A stretch of DNA of 64,000 nt from QHXM01 sp032160705 (GTDB taxonomy: Bacteria; Acidobacteriota; Blastocatellia; Pyrinomonadales; Pyrinomonadaceae): contig JAVHVE010000002.1 in assembly GCA_032160705.1 (NCBI GenBank), forward strand, positions 69,118-133,117. Direction: 5' to 3'. The notes under the pieces were generated by a model. That model saw only the letters and a program-made list of their open reading frames with translations, was not told the DNA's origin and did no database searches. Below, piece by piece: positions 8,919-17,788 of the stretch (position 1 is its first letter; each line of letters opens with the position of its first letter). A program made the position numbers and the translations under genes.

Positions 8919-11075
8919 TCAGGAGCGGGACAGGGTGGCGGTATCAATCGTTCCCAGGCTGCGTCCTTCAAAGAGAAATTGTTCAAAGTCGGCGACCGCC
9001 AGCGGCCTGCAAAAAAGAAAGCCCTGCATCGCGTCGCACCTCAAGAGGCGCAGGAAACGTAATTGCTCTTCCGTCTCCACGCCCTCGGCAATGACCTGCA
9101 ATTGAAGGCTGTGCGCGAGCTGGATAATCGCCATCACGATGGCCGCGTCCTTCGGATCACTGGTCATGTCGCGGACAAACGACTGGTCAATTTTCAGGAC
9201 ATCAATCGGGAGATGTTTGAGGTAGCTCAAGGATGAATAACCGGAGCCGAAATCGTCTATCGAAATCTTGATTCCCATCGCCTTCAATTCGCCAAGCGTA
9301 CTGATCGCGCTCTCAGCGTTTTTCATCACGGAGCTTTCCGTCACTTCCAGTTCGAGAGAGGACGCGTCGAGCCCCGTCTCCTCGAGCATTCTTTTAATAA
9401 TCAGCACCAGGTCGGGCTGCTGAAACTGGCGCGGGCTGAGGTTGACGGCGACGCGCAGATTGTTAAAGCCGCAATCCCGCCAGGATTTTGTTTGCGCGCA
9501 GGCGGCCTTCAAGACCCATTCGCCGATGGGAGCAATCAACCCTGTGTCTTCGGCCAGCGGAATAAATTCCGCCGGAGCAATCAAGCCCATCTCCGGGTGC
9601 TGCCAGCGCACGAGCGCCTCCATGCCCGTGATCTGTCCAGTGTCTATGTTGACCTGCGGCTGGTAGTAAACCCTGAACTCTTCGCGTTCCAGCGCCCAGC
9701 GCAACTGGTTTTCAAGCGCGAGACGGTGCAGCGCCCGCTCGTTCATGTCAGCCGTGTAGAATTGATAATTGCTGCCGCCTGATTGCTTGGCGCGATAGAG
9801 CGCCGCCCCCGCGCTCTTTAATAAACCTTGCGCGTCCCGGCCATCGTCCGGGTAGAGACTGATGCCGATGCTGGCGGAGACATACAGCTCGTGCCCTTCG
9901 ACGTTGAAAGGGGCGTCGAGGATGCTGTGCAGATCGCGCGCTGTTTGGGCAGCCTCTTCCGCTTCTTTAATCCGCGTCAGCAGAAAAGCGAATTCCTCGC
10001 TGCCGAAACGCGCCACAGTCTGGCCTTCATGAAGGGAGAGAGTTAATCGTTCGGCGACGCTCCGCAGCAGTTGGTCGCCGATGATGTGGCCGAGCGTGTC
10101 GTTGAATTTTCTGAAGCGGTCGAGCGAGAGAAACATCACGGCCAGAGGCCCGCCATCAGTTGCGGCACGCGCGACCGACTCGACCAGATGTTCCTCGAAA
10201 GAGACGCGATTGAGCAGCCCCGTCAGCGTGTCATGATAGGCCAGGTAATTGATTCTGGCTTCCGATTGTTTGCGCTCGGTGATGTCCGCGACGATGGCCA
10301 TGATGCCGCTAATCTCGCCGCTTACATCATAAAGCGCAGCCGTCCACACGTTGACATCTATCGCGGAGCCGTCTTTTTTTCGCCTGCGCGTTTCGTAATC
10401 GGTGACGAGTTTGCCGGAAAGAGCATCTTCGAGACCCGCGCGAAAAGCTTCTTCCTTCCCTTCAGGCATGAGCGGGAAAGGATGATTGAGCACCTCACTT
10501 TCGCTCCATCCGAACATCTCACTGGCCGCCGGATTCCAGAGACTGACGTTGCCTTCCCGGTCGAGCACGAAGATAGCGAGCGGCGAAGCCTGAATCAGCA
10601 CGGACAAGGTCTGGTTGGCCTTGTTCAATTCCCCCGTGCGCTGCTTGACCATCTCTTCGAGAAAGTTTTCATAGTAGCGCTTGGATTGACGCAGCTCGTG
10701 ATGTTCGAGCGCGCGTTTGACGGCGGCTTCGACGTGGCGCAGGTCGAAAGGTTTCGTAATGTAGTCGAATGCGCCGACGCGCAGAGCTTCAATAGCGCTC
10801 TCGATATTCTGTTCGCCGCTAATCATGATGACGACCGTATCGGGCGAGAGCTGCAAAACCTGCGGAACCATCTGGAGGCCGGTGATGCCGCCCATCATAA
10901 TGTCGCTCAAGACCAGATCGAACTCTTCGGTACGAAGCACTGCGAGAGCTTCCTCAGCCGAGCTGACTTCCGCGCAGTCGTAATCCTCGCCCAACAACTC
11001 GTGCAGCACTTCCCTGATCTGCGCGTCGTCATCGGCGATGAGAATTCGCGTTCTTTTGTTTTGAGTTTCCGGCAT
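8919..11075 (-). CDS. Response regulator with REC, PAS, GGDEF and EAL domains (c-di-GMP turnover)
   Basis: A 718-residue cytoplasmic regulator. The receiver domain (about 10-125) has the acidic pocket ADDD and phospho-acceptor Asp-58 (LVLSDIMMGG). A short coiled coil leads to a PAS domain (about 155-270), a GGDEF domain (about 275-440) and an EAL domain (about 455-705). The GGDEF signature reads GSEEF at 358-362, so cyclase activity is doubtful; the EAL signature (EALVR, 486-490) and DDFGSGYSSL are intact, consistent with a phosphodiesterase. Its receiver closely resembles that of the HD-GYP protein at 32003-33139. No cognate histidine kinase is adjacent. Confidence 0.9.
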   Translation of the reverse strand: MPETQNKRTRILIADDDAQIREVLHELLGEDYDCAEVSSAEEALAVLRTEEFDLVLSDIMMGGITGLQMVPQVLQLSPDTVVIMISGEQNIESAIEALRVGAFDYITKPFDLRHVEAAVKRALEHHELRQSKRYYENFLEEMVKQRTGELNKANQTLSVLIQASPLAIFVLDREGNVSLWNPAASEMFGWSESEVLNHPFPLMPEGKEEAFRAGLEDALSGKLVTDYETRRRKKDGSAIDVNVWTAALYDVSGEISGIMAIVADITERKQSEARINYLAYHDTLTGLLNRVSFEEHLVESVARAATDGGPLAVMFLSLDRFRKFNDTLGHIIGDQLLRSVAERLTLSLHEGQTVARFGSEEFAFLLTRIKEAEEAAQTARDLHSILDAPFNVEGHELYVSASIGISLYPDDGRDAQGLLKSAGAALYRAKQSGGSNYQFYTADMNERALHRLALENQLRWALEREEFRVYYQPQVNIDTGQITGMEALVRWQHPEMGLIAPAEFIPLAEDTGLIAPIGEWVLKAACAQTKSWRDCGFNNLRVAVNLSPRQFQQPDLVLIIKRMLEETGLDASSLELEVTESSVMKNAESAISTLGELKAMGIKISIDDFGSGYSSLSYLKHLPIDVLKIDQSFVRDMTSDPKDAAIVMAIIQLAHSLQLQVIAEGVETEEQLRFLRLLRCDAMQGFLFCRPLAVADFEQFLFEGRSLGTIDTATLSRS

Positions 11076-11848
11076 AAAGTGATTTCGGGCTCTCTGACGA
11101 TTTTAGCTTATTGTGTCACATCTTCACAGAGGCGCAGAGGTGAAACGGCATCCCGGCTTCGCGTTTGCCCGCCGTCTCGGTTATACTGCGAATTGCTCGT
11201 CCTGCCTTGTTCCATTCATAACGGTCGCGGCTCGGTGCATTGCGACGAAAGCGTTTGATGAAGCGAAGCACAGGTGAACAATGGTTTCCCGGTGCGCCCT
11301 GACAGGCGAGACACAGATTTTGCGAGTCGTGTGTATTCGATTCGCGTAGATTAACTTTTGATTGACAGCCGACCGGGGACAAAGCGCCGCGCGCCGCGAG
11401 GGTTTCGAGCGACAGGCGAATTTTTGTCCCAGTGAAATAGCGCTAACTACGCCGCAGGAGCGTTTCCGCCACCAGCAGGTTTTTGAGCACCGCAGGTTTT
11501 TCAAACCGGCGTGCTCCCTGATCGCAGGAGATGGCAGCTCAGGGCAGTAAAGAGAGCGCGACCTAGGCGACTGTCGGGGATTTCAATTTTGTTCAAGCCA
11601 GACTTCTCTCGCGCTGCGGCGGAAGAGGGACTTCGAGCCAGCTTTCGCGCACGCACGCGTGACTTGCGCTTCATTCAGGGGCATGCCAGCGAGCGCCTGC
11701 CACTTCACACCATCCAATTCACGGCCAATAAATTAAGTCTGAGCGAATCGAGAGCGAGAGCCAGCGCGCTTGAGCCATTGCGCGCCCGCTTCCCTGTTTC
11801 CTGCTCAGCTCATTCATGGCCGTCTTCTCAGGAGAGATTTTAGTCACA
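11076..11848. other. 773-base gene-free region upstream of rne/rng
   Basis: The spacer separates the divergent c-di-GMP regulator and RNase E/G genes. Short open frames in it have no signal peptide, motif or ribosome site I can support. It contains small inverted repeats, for example a GC-rich stretch near 11460-11520 (GAGCACCGCAGGTTTTTCAAACCGGCGTGCTC). It may hold two promoters and a long leader for rne; leader-mediated self-control is known for E. coli rne, but I see no sequence match that shows it here. Confidence 0.4.
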
Positions 11849-14821
11849 ATGTCAAAAGAGCTAATCGTCAGCGTCAATGGACGCGAAAAGAAGATTGCCA
11901 TCATCGAAAACGACCGCGTCACGGAGTTCTACATCGAACGCGGCGAAGAGAATCAAGGCATCGTCGGCAACATTTACAAAGGGCGCGTGATGCGCGTTCT
12001 GCCCGGCATGCAGTCGGCCTTCGTTGACATCGGATTAGAGCGCGATGCCTTCCTTTACGTTTCGGACTTCTTCGATGAAGAAGAAGAGTTCGAGCGCATC
12101 GTGATGGACAAATCGAAGAAGGTGGACGCAGGCGAAGCCGCGCGCGCCGCCCAGGAGCGCATCGAGCAGTCGCGCATCGAGCGCGAGCACAGGATGGAGG
12201 CGACACAGGAGCGCGCCGAGCCATTACTTGATGACCCGACCCTCGTGGTTGATGAGACTGCTTCGGCTGAAACGCCGGAGGTCATGCCTGTCGAAACCGG
12301 CGCGCCTGATGAGGAGCAAGCGAGAGAGGATGAGGGCGGCGGGCGAAAGCGCGGTCGGCGTGGAAGACGACGCGGTAAGGGCGCGGAAGAGCACACGACG
12401 GAAACGTCAACCGAACGAATTGGCGGGAGCGGCGCTTCCGCGAGCCTGGAAGACATCACCACACCTTTCATCGCCGATAGCGCCTCATTCCAGCGCGTCG
12501 TTGACGAAGATGAAACGGCTGCCGAAAACGGCGAGATGTTCAAGGACGCACGGCTTCAGGAGCGCATCTTCGATCAAATTCACGCGGTCGAGTTTGATAT
12601 TGAAGATGTGCCGTCCACGGAAGTCGGCTCTCTGCTCGGCTCTGAAGCTCCTCCGCGGGGATCGTTCCAGCGCATTGACGATAGCGACGTTGCTTCGGCG
12701 AACGAAACGCGCGAGCCTGCTTTCGTTCAGGAAACGGTCGCCGCTCACGTCGGCGCTTTCATTGACGAGATCAACGAAGAAACGACCGCCCAGCAAACTT
12801 TCGAGCGCGTCAGCGACGATGAAAGAGGCACAGACGAAGAGACCGGAACAAGGGGCAATCGCACGGCCACCACGAAGCGCGGCTCGAAAAAAGAGACGAA
12901 ACCATCCGGGAAACGAGCGAGCGAGGAAACTCCTGCACGGAAGCGCGCCAGCAAAACCGCTGCGACTAAAAGCTCCGCGAAGAAATCAACAGCCAGTAAG
13001 AAGACTGCGAGCAAGAAGAGCAGCACGCGCCGCAAAGCTGCCACCGGAGGCAGCGACGAAGGTGAAACGGACATCGCCGTGCTGGAATCGGAAGCAGCGC
13101 GCGCCGAAAGCGCTGATGTCGTCGCAGCGGAAGCAGCCGACGGCGAACACTTCGAGGCTGGCACGGGCGACAATGGAGATTACGAGGACGCGGAAGCGAG
13201 TCTTTCATCAGGACGCACACGCGCCGAACTCGCCACACGACGCGGAGGCCGCCGCCGCCGTCGCCCCACCAAGTCGCAGGAGACCAACGGCGAAGACCGC
13301 GCCAATGGCAAAGATGAAGAAGTGGAAGCCGTCGCGGAAGTCGTTGAAGAACCGGCAGTCAGTAAACCTGTCGCGTCGCCGCCAGCAGCGCCTCCGCGCG
13401 CCGCGCCACGCCGAGGCGACCGTCCTGAGCGCGGCCAGGATCGTCCAGAACGTCAGGATCGGCCTGAGCGCAACACTCGTGATGAGCGTCCAGAGCGCAG
13501 TCCGCGCGAAGATCGTGCGGGTGGCAACGGCGGCGGGCGTGGGGGACGTGAGCGCAGTAGCGGTGGCGGCGGCGGTGGGCGGGCGCGTGGCCACCAACCG
13601 ACCATCACAGACCTCCTGCGCGAAGGCCAGGAAGTGCTGGTGCAAATCGCCAAAGAACCTATCGCCAAGAAGGGAGCGCGGATCACATCGCACATCGCCT
13701 TGCCGGGACGCTTTCTCGTCTACATGCCGACGGTCGAGCACGTCGGCGTTTCGCGTAAGATCGAATCTGACTCTGAGCGAGTTCGCCTTCGTAAATTGAT
13801 TCAGGCGATTCGCGCCGAAGAAGACGTGCCATCGGGCGGCTTCATCGTCCGCACGGCGGGCGTCGGCATCAGCGAAGCGGATTTGCGCGACGATGCGCGC
13901 TATCTCGTCAGAACGTGGCTGGACATTCGTCGCTCTGCCGAGAAGATGAAAGCTCCCGCGATGGCTCACCGCGATCTCGACCTCGTGCAGCGACTCCTTC
14001 GCGATCAACTCTCGGACGATTTCACGGCCATTCGCGTTGATTCCGAAGAAGAGTATCTGCGCATCGTCGAGTTCATCAATCGCATTCAGCCGCGCATGGT
14101 CAAGCGCGTCAAACTCTACACACGCGAAGCGCCAATCCTCGAAGCCTACAATGTGCAGGCCGAGATTGATAAAGCCATCAAGCCGCGCGTCTGGCTGAAA
14201 TCCGGCGGCTATCTCGTCATCAACCAAACGGAAGCGCTCGTCGCCATTGACGTCAACACGGGCAAGTTTGTGGGACGGGGCGGCACACGCCTCGAAGACA
14301 CCATCACGCGCACCAACCTCGAAGCCGTTGACGAAATCGTCCGCCAGATTCGCCTGCGCGACCTCGGCGGCATCATCGTCCTCGATTTGATTGACATGGA
14401 AGACCGTCGCAACCGCAATCGCGTGATGCAAGCTTTGCAGGAAGCCTTGCAAGGCGACAAATCGCCGACGAAGGTTCTCTCCTTTAACGATTTCGGCCTC
14501 GTGATTATGACCCGCAAGCGCGTCAAGCAATCGCTGGAACGAACCCTGTGCAGCCCCTGCGCGTATTGCCAGGGCGCAGGGCTGGTCAAATCGGCGCAAA
14601 CCGTCTGCTACGAGATTCTGGAGGAAGCGCGCCGTTTGGGGAAAGCCTTGGACGAAGAAGGCGTTAAGCAAACGACGCTCAGGATCAACCCCGAAGTGGC
14701 CCGCGCTCTTCGCAGCACAGAGCGCGACGTTCTCACCGAGATCGAAGACTACCTCGGCGCGGTTGACATCACGAGCGACCCGCAGATTCATCAAGAGCAG
14801 TTCGATTTCGCGTTCATTTAA
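11849..14821 (+). CDS. rne: Ribonuclease E/G family endoribonuclease with a large inserted low-complexity region
   Basis: A 990-residue endoribonuclease of RNA decay and processing. Start 11849 is chosen because AGGAGAG lies 12 bases upstream and the protein then begins MSKELIVSVNGREKKIAI, as in the family. The S1 RNA-binding domain begins at once (GNIYKGRVMRVLPGMQSAFVDIG) but is interrupted by about 500 residues of acidic, Lys/Ala-rich and Arg/Gly-rich sequence; homology resumes near TDLLREGQEVLVQI. Catalytic DNase I-like residues are Asp-801 (DVNTGK) and Asp-849 (DLIDM). The zinc-link is CSPC at 901-904. The insert probably binds RNA or partner proteins. Whether it should be called Rne or Rng is not decidable here. 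Confidence 0.9.
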   Translation: MSKELIVSVNGREKKIAIIENDRVTEFYIERGEENQGIVGNIYKGRVMRVLPGMQSAFVDIGLERDAFLYVSDFFDEEEEFERIVMDKSKKVDAGEAARAAQERIEQSRIEREHRMEATQERAEPLLDDPTLVVDETASAETPEVMPVETGAPDEEQAREDEGGGRKRGRRGRRRGKGAEEHTTETSTERIGGSGASASLEDITTPFIADSASFQRVVDEDETAAENGEMFKDARLQERIFDQIHAVEFDIEDVPSTEVGSLLGSEAPPRGSFQRIDDSDVASANETREPAFVQETVAAHVGAFIDEINEETTAQQTFERVSDDERGTDEETGTRGNRTATTKRGSKKETKPSGKRASEETPARKRASKTAATKSSAKKSTASKKTASKKSSTRRKAATGGSDEGETDIAVLESEAARAESADVVAAEAADGEHFEAGTGDNGDYEDAEASLSSGRTRAELATRRGGRRRRRPTKSQETNGEDRANGKDEEVEAVAEVVEEPAVSKPVASPPAAPPRAAPRRGDRPERGQDRPERQDRPERNTRDERPERSPREDRAGGNGGGRGGRERSSGGGGGGRARGHQPTITDLLREGQEVLVQIAKEPIAKKGARITSHIALPGRFLVYMPTVEHVGVSRKIESDSERVRLRKLIQAIRAEEDVPSGGFIVRTAGVGISEADLRDDARYLVRTWLDIRRSAEKMKAPAMAHRDLDLVQRLLRDQLSDDFTAIRVDSEEEYLRIVEFINRIQPRMVKRVKLYTREAPILEAYNVQAEIDKAIKPRVWLKSGGYLVINQTEALVAIDVNTGKFVGRGGTRLEDTITRTNLEAVDEIVRQIRLRDLGGIIVLDLIDMEDRRNRNRVMQALQEALQGDKSPTKVLSFNDFGLVIMTRKRVKQSLERTLCSPCAYCQGAGLVKSAQTVCYEILEEARRLGKALDEEGVKQTTLRINPEVARALRSTERDVLTEIEDYLGAVDITSDPQIHQEQFDFAFI

Positions 14822-14895
14822 GGACAGATGCCAGATGCCGGATGCTAGATATCAGTTACCAGCATCCGGCATCTGACATCCAGCATCTGCTTTTT
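14822..14895. repeat. Heptamer inverted array A (NNGATGC units)
   Basis: The array begins directly after the rne stop. The left side reads CAGATGC, CAGATGC, CGGATGC, TAGATAT from 14825; the right side reads CATCCGG, CATCTGA, CATCCAG, CATCTGC to 14890. The two sides pair into a long hairpin. The hydrolase ATG follows at 14896 after a short T run, with no Shine-Dalgarno sequence. Confidence 0.85.
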
Positions 14896-15882
14896 ATGTC
14901 TAAATCTGGAAAACTTTGGAAAGTGATGAGCGCGGCAGGTGCGGGTGTGGCCGCGCTCGCGGCTCTTAATGCGCGCATCCGTCGCAGCGCGCATGAGCCT
15001 GACGATGCAGCGTTCGGGGGCGAGGCGCGCGTTTTCGAGTGGAAGCATGGTGACATCTTTTACAAAATGGCAGGCGAGGAAAACGAAGGTGTGCCGCTGG
15101 TCTTCGTGCACGGCGTCGGCGCTGGCGCATCGAGCTTCATGTGGCGACGCAATTTCGACGCCCTGGCGCGCGACTTTCGCGTGTACGCCATTGATCTGCT
15201 CGGCTTCGGCTTTTCCGATAAGCCCGCAGGTGTTTCCTACTCCGCAGACCTCTACGTCGAACTCATCGCTGATTTCATACGCGAAGTCACGCTTGCACCA
15301 GTGCATCTGGTCGCCAGTTCTCTCGGCGCGGCTTACAGCGTGCGGGTCGCCGACGAGCAACCTGAACTCGTCCGCTCGCTTGTGCTCATCGCGCCGACCG
15401 GCGCAGGGCAAGCCTTGCGCGTGCGCCCCGGCATGACGGGCGCGGCCTTTTACGGTCTCCTGCAATCGCCTGTTCTCGGCACATCCTTTTACAACGTCAT
15501 CTCCAGCGAGCGCAGCATACGCGACTACGCACGCCGTGAACTCTTCTACGACCGCCGCCTTGCGACCAATAACCTCATCGCGCAATACTACGCGACCAGC
15601 CATCAGCCGGGCGCGCAGCACGCCATCGCAGCTTTTCTCTCCGGCTATCTCAACGCAGACACGCGCGCTGACTTTGCGCGACTGAAACAGCCCGTCACGC
15701 TCGTCTGGGGCAAGCAGGACGAGACCAACCCCATCGAACACGCCGCCGAACTCCTGAGTCTCAATCCGCGAGCCGGACTGGAAATCTTCGACCGCTGCCG
15801 GATGATGCCGCAGGAAGAGCAGCCGGAAAAGTTCAATACCCTGGTGCGCAACAGACTTCAGATGCGGAGCGCCGCCGCCTGA
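14896..15882 (+). CDS. Alpha/beta-hydrolase fold protein lacking the usual catalytic His
   Basis: A 328-residue protein. An upstream in-frame start at 14842 falls inside the heptamer array, so ATG 14896 (MSKSGKLWK) is preferred. A weak hydrophobic stretch near residues 10-25 may anchor it. The fold is shown by HGVGAGASSF (oxyanion loop), DLLGFGFSDKP, the nucleophile elbow VASSLGAAYS and WGKQDETNP (acid). In relatives the end reads like GHxPHxEQPExF; here it is RCRMMPQEEQPEKF, with no His. It may be a non-hydrolytic relative or use another residue. It lies between rne and the stressosome operon; a palindrome element follows. Confidence 0.8.
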   Translation: MSKSGKLWKVMSAAGAGVAALAALNARIRRSAHEPDDAAFGGEARVFEWKHGDIFYKMAGEENEGVPLVFVHGVGAGASSFMWRRNFDALARDFRVYAIDLLGFGFSDKPAGVSYSADLYVELIADFIREVTLAPVHLVASSLGAAYSVRVADEQPELVRSLVLIAPTGAGQALRVRPGMTGAAFYGLLQSPVLGTSFYNVISSERSIRDYARRELFYDRRLATNNLIAQYYATSHQPGAQHAIAAFLSGYLNADTRADFARLKQPVTLVWGKQDETNPIEHAAELLSLNPRAGLEIFDRCRMMPQEEQPEKFNTLVRNRLQMRSAAA

Positions 15883-16268
15883 TAAATTTATCCGAGACGT
15901 GTGTCTGTTAAATCCGCCGCGCGAGCGGCAAAGTGAATTTAGCCGTGCGTTTTAACGCACGGAGAGAGGTCAGCCGTCGCTGACGCGACGCGGTGTTGGA
16001 ACTGTCGTGCGCCTCCTCCCGGCGTTTCAACGCCGGGCTAAATTCACTTTGCCGCTACGCGGCGGATTTTTATGCACTACCGTCTCGCGCCCGTAGTTGA
16101 TTTTCCACCATGCGATGTTAAGATACTTGTCTTGTCCCACTCACAAACTGGCTGCCCCCCCCCGTGGATGGTTGGCGATACTTTATCCCCCGTGTTCGGA
16201 AAAAAGTGCGTGTCCCGCTTGCCGTTGGTGAGCGCCAGCGGGCGCACGCATCTCTTGAGGATTGAAAG
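15883..16268. other. Intergenic region holding a palindrome element and the likely stressosome promoter
   Basis: The first part is concentric palindrome element 2 (15910-16069). The remainder leads to rsbR. TTGATT (16097-16102) and TAAGAT (16119-16124), 16 bases apart, form a plausible sigma-70 type promoter. A run of nine or ten C residues lies near 16147-16157. GAGG, 8 bases before ATG 16269, is a good ribosome site. No gene is credible in this stretch. Confidence 0.5.
15910..16069. repeat. Concentric palindrome element 2
   Basis: The outer arms 15910-15944 and 16036-16069 are complementary over about 34 bases with few differences (AAATCCGCCGCG... against ...CGGCGGATTT). Inside are GTGCGTTTTAACGCAC (15945-15960), a GTCGC-TGAC-GCGAC palindrome near 15977, and CCCGGCGTT-TC-AACGCCGGG (16018-16037), which has nine perfect pairs. 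Confidence 0.85.
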
Positions 16269-17255
16269 ATGGCTGCTGAAAATATAGCGCAAAATCATGA
16301 CACGTCGCATGTTGTCAACCTGCTCGTCAAGCGACACGACGAGATTATCAATCTCTGGATTAAGGATCGTCTGGATTCGGGCGAATTTCGTGATGAGCTG
16401 ATCCCGAAGAAAGAGTTGCGGCGGCAGTCGCAGCAGATCGTGGACATGCTGGCGCGCTCGATCAAGGATTCCGACGGGGACGATTTTGAGAGTGCCGCTT
16501 TTGACGAGATGCGCGTCTTCCTCAACGAGATTTCCCGCGCGCGCGCCGTCAAAGGCTACACGCCGCTGGAAAACGCCACCTACATTCTCTCTCTGCGTAA
16601 CACGCTCCTGCCGCTCCTGGCTGAAGAGTTGGAAGGCGACGCCGACGCGCTCATCCACGAGATGCGATTCTTCACCAGCCTGCTCGACAAGATGGGGTTG
16701 GTGATGGTCGAAAACTATATCCGCTCGCGCGAAGAGATTATCCGCCAACAGCGCGAAGACATGATGGAATTGTCCACGCCCGTCATCAAAGTCTGGGACA
16801 AGATTCTGACGCTCCCCATCATCGGCACACTGGATTCGCGCCGGGCGCAGTTGATGATGGAATCCTTGCTGCAAAAGATCGTCGAGACGAGTTCGACCAT
16901 CGCCATCCTAGACATCACGGGCGTCAAGACGATGGACACGCTCGTCGCCAACCATTTAATTAAGACCGTGACGGCGGCACGTTTGATGGGAGCGCGCTGC
17001 ATCCTGACGGGCGTTTCTCCGGCCATCGCGCAGACGATGGTGCAGCTCGGCATAGACCTGACGCAAATCACCACGCGCGCGCAGATGTCCGACGGCATCA
17101 AGCTCGCGCTCGAAATGATCGGGCGCACGGTCATCCCCGCCAAGGCTCTCGCGCAGATGTCCAACGGCACGGAAGCCGCTGCGCAGACCACAGCCAACCT
17201 GGCCGCGCACGGGGCAAGCATCGCGAACGATAACCAGCGACGTGAAGAAGGTTAA
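16269..17255 (+). CDS. rsbR: RsbR-type stressosome co-antagonist with STAS domain
   Basis: A 328-residue protein. Residues 1-160 form a helical N-terminal sensor region (RsbRD-like: VVNLLVKRHDEIINLWI); residues about 168-285 form the STAS domain (STPVIKVWDKILTLPIIGTLD... AILDITGVKTMDT). Thr-170 in the linker and Thr-221/Thr-224 after DITGV are candidate phosphorylation sites for RsbT, by analogy with B. subtilis RsbR. The tail (290-328) is Ala/Asn-rich and probably disordered. The neighbours rsbS and rsbT support assembly into a stressosome. The input signal is unknown. Confidence 0.9.
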   Translation: MAAENIAQNHDTSHVVNLLVKRHDEIINLWIKDRLDSGEFRDELIPKKELRRQSQQIVDMLARSIKDSDGDDFESAAFDEMRVFLNEISRARAVKGYTPLENATYILSLRNTLLPLLAEELEGDADALIHEMRFFTSLLDKMGLVMVENYIRSREEIIRQQREDMMELSTPVIKVWDKILTLPIIGTLDSRRAQLMMESLLQKIVETSSTIAILDITGVKTMDTLVANHLIKTVTAARLMGARCILTGVSPAIAQTMVQLGIDLTQITTRAQMSDGIKLALEMIGRTVIPAKALAQMSNGTEAAAQTTANLAAHGASIANDNQRREEG

Positions 17256-17356
17256 AAGCGGGGGATGGGGTCAGGGGGTTAGGGGGTGGATAAAAGCGAA
17301 TTTCTAACCCCTAACCCCCATCCCCTATCCCCAAATTTTTGTGGAGCAAAAATTTT
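17256..17356. repeat. Heptamer inverted array B, followed by a hairpin with the ribosome site in its loop
   Basis: The left side 17260-17289 (GGGATGG, GGTCAGG, GGGTTAG, GGGGTGG) faces the right side 17304-17332 (CTAACCC, CTAACCC, CCATCCC, CTATCCC). A second hairpin follows at once: AAATTTTTG (17333-17341), loop TGGAG (17342-17346), CAAAAATTT (17347-17355). GGAG in that loop is the only Shine-Dalgarno candidate for rsbS (ATG 17357). Confidence 0.85.
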
Positions 17357-17788
17357 ATGAGTGCAGCGCGTATTCCTATCTTAAAAGTTGGCCGGGTGCT
17401 GATTGTTCCGATTCAGGTGGATATGGACGATCAGACGGTGATTCATTTGCAGGAGCGGATTCTGTCGGAGCTTGAGCGCACGGGCGCGCGCGGCGTGCTG
17501 ATAGACATTTCGCTCCTTGAGATGGTTGACTCATTCATTGGCCGGATGCTTTCGGACATTGCGGCGATGGCCAGGATTATGGATGCGCGCACGGTTGTGG
17601 TCGGCATGCAGCCTGCGGTCGCCATCACGCTTGTCGAACTCGGTCTCGAACTCAAAGGTGTGGATACGGTGCTCAACGTGGACGAAGGCTTTCAGCTTCT
17701 CCGCAGCGAGTTTGACAATGGGTACGATGCGGAAGAGCAAGCTTACCGGGGGTTGAGCGCGGTTGGAAAGCAAGACAATCGCTCTTGA
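17357..17788 (+). CDS. rsbS: RsbS, stressosome scaffold STAS protein
   Basis: A 143-residue single STAS-domain protein. ATG 17357 is preferred to GTG/TTG-type starts upstream because GGAG precedes it by ten bases. The phosphorylation segment ISLLEMVDSF puts Ser at position 59, the position phosphorylated by RsbT in B. subtilis RsbS. In that family RsbS holds RsbT in the complex until phosphorylated. The gene overlaps the start of rsbT by 26 bases, so the two are probably translationally coupled. Confidence 0.92.
   Translation: MSAARIPILKVGRVLIVPIQVDMDDQTVIHLQERILSELERTGARGVLIDISLLEMVDSFIGRMLSDIAAMARIMDARTVVVGMQPAVAITLVELGLELKGVDTVLNVDEGFQLLRSEFDNGYDAEEQAYRGLSAVGKQDNRS

Noticed and set aside
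10071..11258. 395-residue open frame on the plus strand
   Set aside because: It is the antisense of the EAL/GGDEF regulator gene, a GC-rich shadow frame.
11100..11840. RNase P RNA, tmRNA, 6S or SRP RNA in the rne leader
   Set aside because: None of the conserved core sequences of these RNAs could be found by eye.
13208..14794. 528-residue open frame on the minus strand
   Set aside because: It lies wholly opposite rne/rng, which has clear catalytic motifs.
14822..14895. CRISPR-like repeats in the heptamer arrays
   Set aside because: The unit is 7 bases, units are contiguous and there are no spacers; no cas genes are in the window.
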